Of a stretch of 64,000 nucleotides of DNA, positions 58,382-64,000 are shown in pieces. Source of the DNA: Hymenopellis radicata (lineage: Eukaryota > Basidiomycota > Agaricomycetes > Agaricales > Physalacriaceae). The DNA is taken from assembly GCA_015501595.1 (NCBI GenBank), contig JADNRX010000021.1, positions 248,001-312,000 of the forward strand, given 5' to 3'. The notes below the pieces were generated by a model, which ran no database searches, was not told where the DNA came from, and was given only the letters and a program-made list of their open reading frames with translations. A program made the translations under genes and the position numbers. Positions within the stretch are counted from its first letter, which is position 1. Every line of letters begins with the position of its first letter.

Positions 58382-61300
58382 ATGGTCTTACCGCTTATTC
58401 CGACGGTGCACTGCGACTCCAACACTACCTCGCTCACTGCCAGCGCTTTGCAGAGCATTCGAACCACGGTAGCCGTACCAGAGAGCGAGCTTAAGCGATG
58501 GCGACGGACATTCGATGCGAACGCCAAGGTCATCAATGGCGAAAAGTAGGTTTTATCGTGCTTCATTATCCGGGACAACATTGGCTTAATTGCGCGCCTA
58601 CCCTTACCAGGTATCTTGACCCGGAGAGTTTCGTTACGGCCATCGCACCGAGAGAAGACTCCTCCAAGATCGCCCTTGCTCAATTTTCCATTCTTTTCCG
58701 CGTTGCAGATGCCTCAAAACGGGGACATGTGTCTTGGGAGGATTTTGTCGTGTTCCAGACCGGGCTAAAACGGCCAGATGCCGACTACTGGATGGCGTTC
58801 CAGTATTTCGACGTGTTAGTACCAATGAAATCGCTCTTGTTGAGATTCATCTAATCTACTTGTGCAGAGACAACTCTGGCTTTATCTCGTACGACGAATT
58901 CAAGACTGTCTTTAGTGCCAACATTGGGCCGGATGCGATTCCATTTGACTTCAACTGGTGCGTCGCGCGTCTGTAGTCGCGCAACATTCACGCTCATTTC
59001 ATCGTAGCGATTGGGTTAAGTTGTATCTTGGAAAAAAGAACGGCGCACACGTCCTTGGATGTCGGTATTTGTCTCCGATATAGCCCGTTCTCTGCTGACC
59101 TTCTTTCAGACAATGAATTCACACAACTCATGAAAGGCCTGCAAGGAGAGCGCCTCCGCCAGGCCTTTAGATACCTAGACACGGACCAGGACGGTTTTAT
59201 TCGTCCTGATGAATTCAAACAGATCATCCTAGTATGTCCGATGTCTTGTACCTTCAGTGTAAATTTTTACTCCCGCCTCCAGGAAATCGCGGGACACAAA
59301 CTATCGGACGCGGTCATAGAGCGTCTCCCGACACTTTGCACACTTACCCCAGGGCAAAGGATATCTTATTCGGAGGTCATTGCCTTCCATAATGTAGTCC
59401 GAGGTTAGTCTTTCCGCCTGTCACGTTTGCCTCGCTGAGACAATTGTCTAGATATGGACATGATTGAGAGGTACGCGGCAAACGATGGCGTCGAGTAGGT
59501 CCGTGAATAACGCGTACATTCTAGGATTATTCGTGAGGTCACCGCCACGAGTAAAGACGGGCGCATAGATCAATCCGACTTTCTAAATTATGCTGCCGCT
59601 CATTCTCGCTATTCACTATTCACGCCTATGGAAGCTTCTATTATCTTTCACTTCGCTGGGCGAGGCAATGGTGGTCAACGCTTGGCCTTGATCGACTTCG
59701 CGCAATTGCTGGACGCACGATGGAAAGCACCCATCGACCACGTCGATGCGAAGCCACACAAGGAGTCGTTTCTCAATTCTTTTGCACATTCTACCTTCAA
59801 CTTTGGCCTCGGAGGTCGGTACACCACCCGTAATGTGGAATGTGCGTAACGTTGTTATTTAGGCGTCGCTGGCGCATTCGGTGCTACCATTGTATACCCT
59901 ATTGATATGGGTGCGTACACATCTCTTCTATCATGGCATCTACTTATATATCATTGCAGTTAAGGTATGGTCAATCTGTCAATCTTACAACTGACATGGC
60001 GTATCAATGATATTTCCTCTAGACGCGGTACGTCCACACGCTTCTTTGTGTGATCTGCTTTCTCATACAGGAACATGTAGCATGCAAAATCAACGGAGCA
60101 CAGTCGTTGGACAGCTACTATACAAGAACAGCTTAGACTGCGCTCAGAAAATCTTTCGCAATGAGGGTTTCTTGGGATTCTACCGTGGTCTTGGGCCTCA
60201 ACTAGTGGTATGGCCGAGCGATCCATAACTTTCTGCACCGCAATTGCTGATCACCACGCAGGGTGTTGCACCAGAGAAGGCGATCAAATTGACGGTCAAT
60301 GATCTAATCCGCGGAAGAGCGATGGACCCCGAAACCGGCCGCATCAAGTTGGTATGGGAGCTCTTTGCGGGTGGCATGGCGGGAGGATGCCAAGTCGTAA
60401 GTCGGCGATTCATGGTCGCGTCGAGTATTGATCCAAACTGTCAAACCAGGTGTTCACTAATCCTCTGGAAATTGTGTATGTCCACTCATGATGGATGGAT
60501 TGATGGAGTCTAAAGCGTACTTTCAGGAAAATCCGTCTACAGGTTCAAGGCGAGACCGCCAAGATTGAAGGTGCTGTTCCGAAGGGTGCTGTTCATATCA
60601 TTCGACAACTTGGCGTGCTTGGACTTTACAGAGGGGCAAGCGCTTGTTTAATGCGTGATATCCCCTTTTCTGCCATCTACTTCCCAGCGTACAGTCACTT
60701 GAAGAAAGACGTGTTTCAGGAGGGTTACAACGGCAAACAGTTGAGTTTCTTGGAGACATTGGGTGCGGCGGGAATAGCGTACGTCCATCTTTCTTGATTG
60801 ACACAATGTTGATGAATGTATGGATCCACGCTGACCTCCATGAAACAGTGGCATGCCGGCCGCATACTTGACCACTCCAGCAGGCAAGCATGCTTCAGCC
60901 ACACGTCTCAAGCCAAGCTAATCAATCTGAAAGATGTTGTGAAGACTCGTCTGCAAGTCGAAGCACGCAAAGGTCAAACCCATTACAAGGGTCTGCGGGA
61001 TGCATTCGTCAAGATCTGTTTGTCACTTCAGTCTTCTCTGGACTAGATCGAACTGATGTTGGTTACGAAGATCGTGAAGAGGGATTCCGCGCACTATACA
61101 AAGGAGGTCCCGCACGGGTTCTAAGGAGTAGTCCCCAGTTTGGGTTTACACTCCTAGCGTATGAGGAGTTGAAGAAGGCGGTGAGTCAATTCCGCGGCTG
61201 TAATCTGAACACGTTTTGACGCGGTTTTGATTCCATTTAGTTACCTGTGCGTATTCATTATGACATGACAGTTCTGATTCGCTGACCACGTTCCTCAGTA

Positions 61301-61460
61301 CCCCTGGGCAGAGGCACCCCCAAAGGTAGAGACCGCACTGACCTCGCGCCGTGATGAGATGTCGAGAATACGGGCGCGCAATGCGCTGAAGATTTTGCTG
61401 GATGTACATGGCGATTTTGGACGGCGCGCGGCAGCTCTCAAGGTGAACGGTGGTAGATAG
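58382..61460 (+). CDS. Calcium-regulated mitochondrial aspartate/glutamate carrier (AGC)
   Basis: An SLC25A12/13-type carrier of the inner mitochondrial membrane, exchanging aspartate for glutamate in the malate-aspartate shuttle. The N-terminal half (58382-59800) has EF-hand repeats: [12 protein letters not shown] and [12 protein letters not shown] are full 12-residue loops, while [12 protein letters not shown] is degenerate. The C-terminal half has three carrier repeats with the PxDxxK signatures YPIDMVKTRMQ, NPLEIVKIRLQ and [11 protein letters not shown]. The protein ends AALKVNGGR at 61460. Splicing is extreme: two successive 5-nt exons encode the first signature (59960-59964 and 60023-60027). 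The intron splitting the third signature (60894-60933, 40 bp) has a GC donor. At least 15 introns are present. Confidence 0.92.
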
Positions 61461-61926
61461 ACCCTACTACAGACAATGAGATTTGGCTTGGATCATCCGT
61501 ATAACCAATCAAAACGGACCGACCCAGTACAAGGGCACACCAATCAACTAGCTGGATAGCATGTGAGGGTAGAGGACCCTGGATACGCCGAGATGACCTG
61601 CCATAGAATATTTGATCGTTGTGCCCGATCAAATGGGACTCCATACAGAAATCGCGCGCCTCAAATACGCGCAGAATTCCGGCAGCGGTTCTTCACCTTC
61701 TTCTCCCATCTTTTTCGTTCTTTTCGTTTTCGTTAACCCTCCCTTCGTTTCGTTTGCGGTAAGTCTGTTAGGTGCTGTTCCCGCCGTCGTGCTCACTGTT
61801 CTCCAGCGCTTGTTCGCCACTTTTGCTTTTTACTGCAAGACAGTTCACGCCGCGTAGACCGCACATTCTTCATTCTTTGACTCTGCACAACACAACTTGC
61901 TCGATAGCAATCATTCTTTTCAAATC
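61461..61926. other. Intergenic, carrier 3' flank and surface-protein promoter
   Basis: No gene supported. The 3' part is pyrimidine-rich (61680-61800), as is common upstream of highly expressed fungal genes. Confidence 0.5.
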
Positions 61927-63519
61927 ATGAAGTCAATAATCTTTGGTCTTTCCCTGGCAAGCGTTGCACTCGCCCAGGTTGCGAATGGCGGTGTGACCAT
62001 GGTTCCCGCGGCTACCCCAGCGCCCACTCCCGATCCTCAGAATAACGGCAACAGTGGTTATGCTCCTAGTGCCTCTGTCTCCGCCGCTCCCTCTTACTCC
62101 TCGTCCCCTTCCATCTACGACGCCATGCCCTACGATGACTACAAAAACGGTGGTTATAAGGACCTCGAATGTGGTTATGGATACAAGAAGTCGGATGATG
62201 GCTCCTGCCAAGCCGAGAGCTGGGTGCGTACACTTGCAACCTCTTCAGAACCAATACCAACCTCCACTTTAGTACGATACGAGCTTCGGGGGATGCTACG
62301 CTACCATCATCATTATCAAGTGAGTTCACACCGCTCATCCGCCAACACTTTCTCACGCTATCTGTCAGCTCGGGTCATGGTCAAAGCTACTGTGATCAGA
62401 ATCAGTATGAGTATACGCAAACCGTCACCGAGACCAAGACCAGAGGTTTCGACGGTCTACAACACTGTCACTTACACCGCTGTATGTCAATTTCCGTGTT
62501 TCGTGTGCGCATGAACTCATGATCTTTTGATCCATCAGACGGCGACAGAAACCGTTCCCACCACTGTTACTGAACATTCTACTGAGACCCAGACGCAGAA
62601 GGAGGAGGTGACCAAGACCGCTGTCGTTACCTCCATTATGGAGGTGCCAACAACTCGCGTTTGGGTGTCAACCGAGACGGTCGACCAGACGCATGTCATC
62701 GAGCATACTCTCACTGCAACTGAGACCTCGACCCAGACCAGCATCTACACTCAGGTCAAGACGGATACTGCCACCGAAACTCTCAAGCAGACTGAGACGC
62801 AGCAAGTCACCCAGACCGTCGTAAGTACTGTTGTTTATCCCACGACGTACACCAGCGTCTGGGTTAGCACCAAGGTCATCGATAACGTATGTGGTAGTTC
62901 CCTTCACCTTGCTTTAATTTTCTGACCCTCTCTTGCAGACTCAAACCATCATGGAAACTCAGACTGCTACAGTAACTGACCAAATGACCGTTCTTCAAAC
63001 GGCCACCGTCGACCACACAGTGACCGACTTGATGACCGTTACCCAGGTCAGCACTTACGTCCAACCCACGACGATTGTGTCTGTCTGGGTATCAACTAGC
63101 ATCAAGGACCAGGTAAGCTTCTCGGTTTTACTCGAGACACTTATACTCATTCCTACGTCTAGACTGAGACCATCGAAAACACGGTCACCTCGACCATGGT
63201 TGAACAACAGACTTTCACGACGACACATCTCGCCACTTCCACTGCGACCGCCACAGAGACCGCCACGAAGACTGAAACGACCGAGGTCGTTCAGACTAGT
63301 CTTTACGACTGCCTCGGCCGTTGCAAGTCTACGTGGGGTTGGAACTCTGGCAACAGCAACTCGTACAACACCTATGCTTCTGCCGCCGCCACAACAACTG
63401 CTTCGTCCTACGGCTCGAGCTGCAGCGGCTCAAGCTGTGACTCCAGCAGCAGTGGCTCCAGCTGCAGTGGCTCCAGCTGTGGCTCGAGCTACGATTCGAG
63501 TTCTGGAAAAGGCTATTAG
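61927..63519 (+). CDS. Secreted Thr-rich repeat protein with Ser/Cys tail
   Basis: The start at 61927 gives the signal peptide MKSIIFGLSLASVALAQ. A Pro/Ser linker follows, then a small Cys-containing segment (LECGYGYKKSDDGSCQAESW, then FGGCYATII, SYCDQNQYEY). A Thr-rich stalk is built of repeats of about 50-60 residues, each ending in a box like PTTRVWVSTETVDQ, YTSVWVSTKVIDN or IVSVWVSTSIKDQ; the last two boxes end exactly at introns. The tail (63340-63519) repeats GSSC/CSGSS and ends SSGKGY. A frame change near 62440 must be bridged between QTVTETKT and EVSTVYNTVTYTA. Heavy O-glycosylation and wall or adhesion roles are likely by composition. No GPI signal is visible, and no family was recognised. 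Confidence 0.75.
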
Positions 63520-63958
63520 ATGTTGGATTGAGGTTTGCTTGTCACGTCATAAATTCATGCCTGTAGAGTTTCAATTTCCACATCGCAAGGCCACGGACCG
63601 TTTACAATTACTATGGACAGACTATACCTTTGACTTCAGATTGCTGCTATTTATCCTGTGTTTAATTCGTGTTTTGGGGGGGTCATCTCGTCTGCTTTGT
63701 TCTATACTTGCCTTTCTGTAGCGCCTACAATCGTTTCCTTTGCTCTCAGAGGAAAATGCAGCTGTTTAAGCATCCGTTCAAGGACTGAAGTTGTCAAGTT
63801 GAAGATCATCGTCGATTCGGTACCGGTTTGATGTGGGTCGTGAAGGACTTTCTCTTGGCATTTGTATATCCAGTGCCTCGGATTGCTAATCCCATTTTCG
63901 TGGATGACATCAGCTCATTCGCGCCGCACCATCTTCAACGTTCTCTGAAACTTCCATA
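63520..63958. other. 3' flank of the surface-protein gene
   Basis: No gene supported. The frame continuing to 63721 after the surface-protein stop is a shadow of its low-complexity end. Confidence 0.45.
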
Positions 63959-64000
63959 ATGCCGCTAGAATACATCTCTGATGAATCCTTCGTTCGCGCT
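63959..64000 (+). CDS. Possible start of a gene running off the window
   Basis: ATG at 63959 opens MPLEYISDESFVRA and stays open to the last base. Context and length alone cannot confirm it. Confidence 0.3.
   Translation, partial: MPLEYISDESFVRA

Overview
The window looks like a stretch of a mushroom-forming basidiomycete (Agaricomycetes) nuclear genome. Genes lie close together on both strands and are cut by many 40-60 bp introns with GT...AG ends. Several products are typical of that group: three polyporopepsin-type aspartic proteases, a GH131 glycan hydrolase, a WOPR (Gti1/Pac2) regulator and a PsiD-like pyruvoyl decarboxylase. The polyporopepsin family suggests a wood-decay fungus, possibly Polyporales; that is inference.

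Layout. 1-534: tail of a proline-rich protein (+). 745-4200: DML1/Misato and a WOPR regulator (both -). 4201-8263: about 4 kb where I could not assemble a gene, holding a short tandem duplication. 8264-12516: a Ser/Pro-rich coiled-coil protein, riboflavin synthase (RIB5), a 65-residue membrane protein and a signal-anchored Ser/Thr-rich membrane protein. 12595-18737: a full-length ABCC transporter (-), head to head with a RING-H2 ubiquitin ligase (+).

20.4-29.4 kb is the most dynamic part. Protease copies A (-) and C (+) are the arms of an imperfect inverted repeat of about 2.3 kb. The arms share a 646-bp tract that looks identical, introns included, which suggests recent gene conversion. An alpha/beta hydrolase and a more diverged protease copy B lie between them. 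A broken 3' fragment of the RING gene sits between B and C, which lets the order of duplication be partly reconstructed.

30.1-43.7 kb: PsiD-like decarboxylase, a long coiled-coil protein, a DUF89/ARMT1-type phosphatase, glutathione synthetase, a GH131 enzyme and anthranilate phosphoribosyltransferase (TRP4). 44.0-56.2 kb: a tomosyn/Lgl/Sro7 exocytosis protein, a hormone-sensitive-lipase-like hydrolase, a small conserved fungal protein, the Golgi SNARE GOS1, an unidentified gene with a C2HC motif and an SCN1-like TatD hydrolase. 56.3-63.5 kb: TRM5 with a probable mitochondrial presequence, a calcium-regulated aspartate/glutamate carrier with two consecutive 5-nt microexons, and a secreted Thr-rich repeat protein. 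A new gene may start at 63959.

Most genes are conserved housekeeping genes; I see no biosynthetic cluster and no RNA gene. Several conserved genes carry a one-base frame break, nearly always in the same direction. Missing bases in the assembly explain this better than real mutation, so these genes should not be called pseudogenes from this sequence alone.
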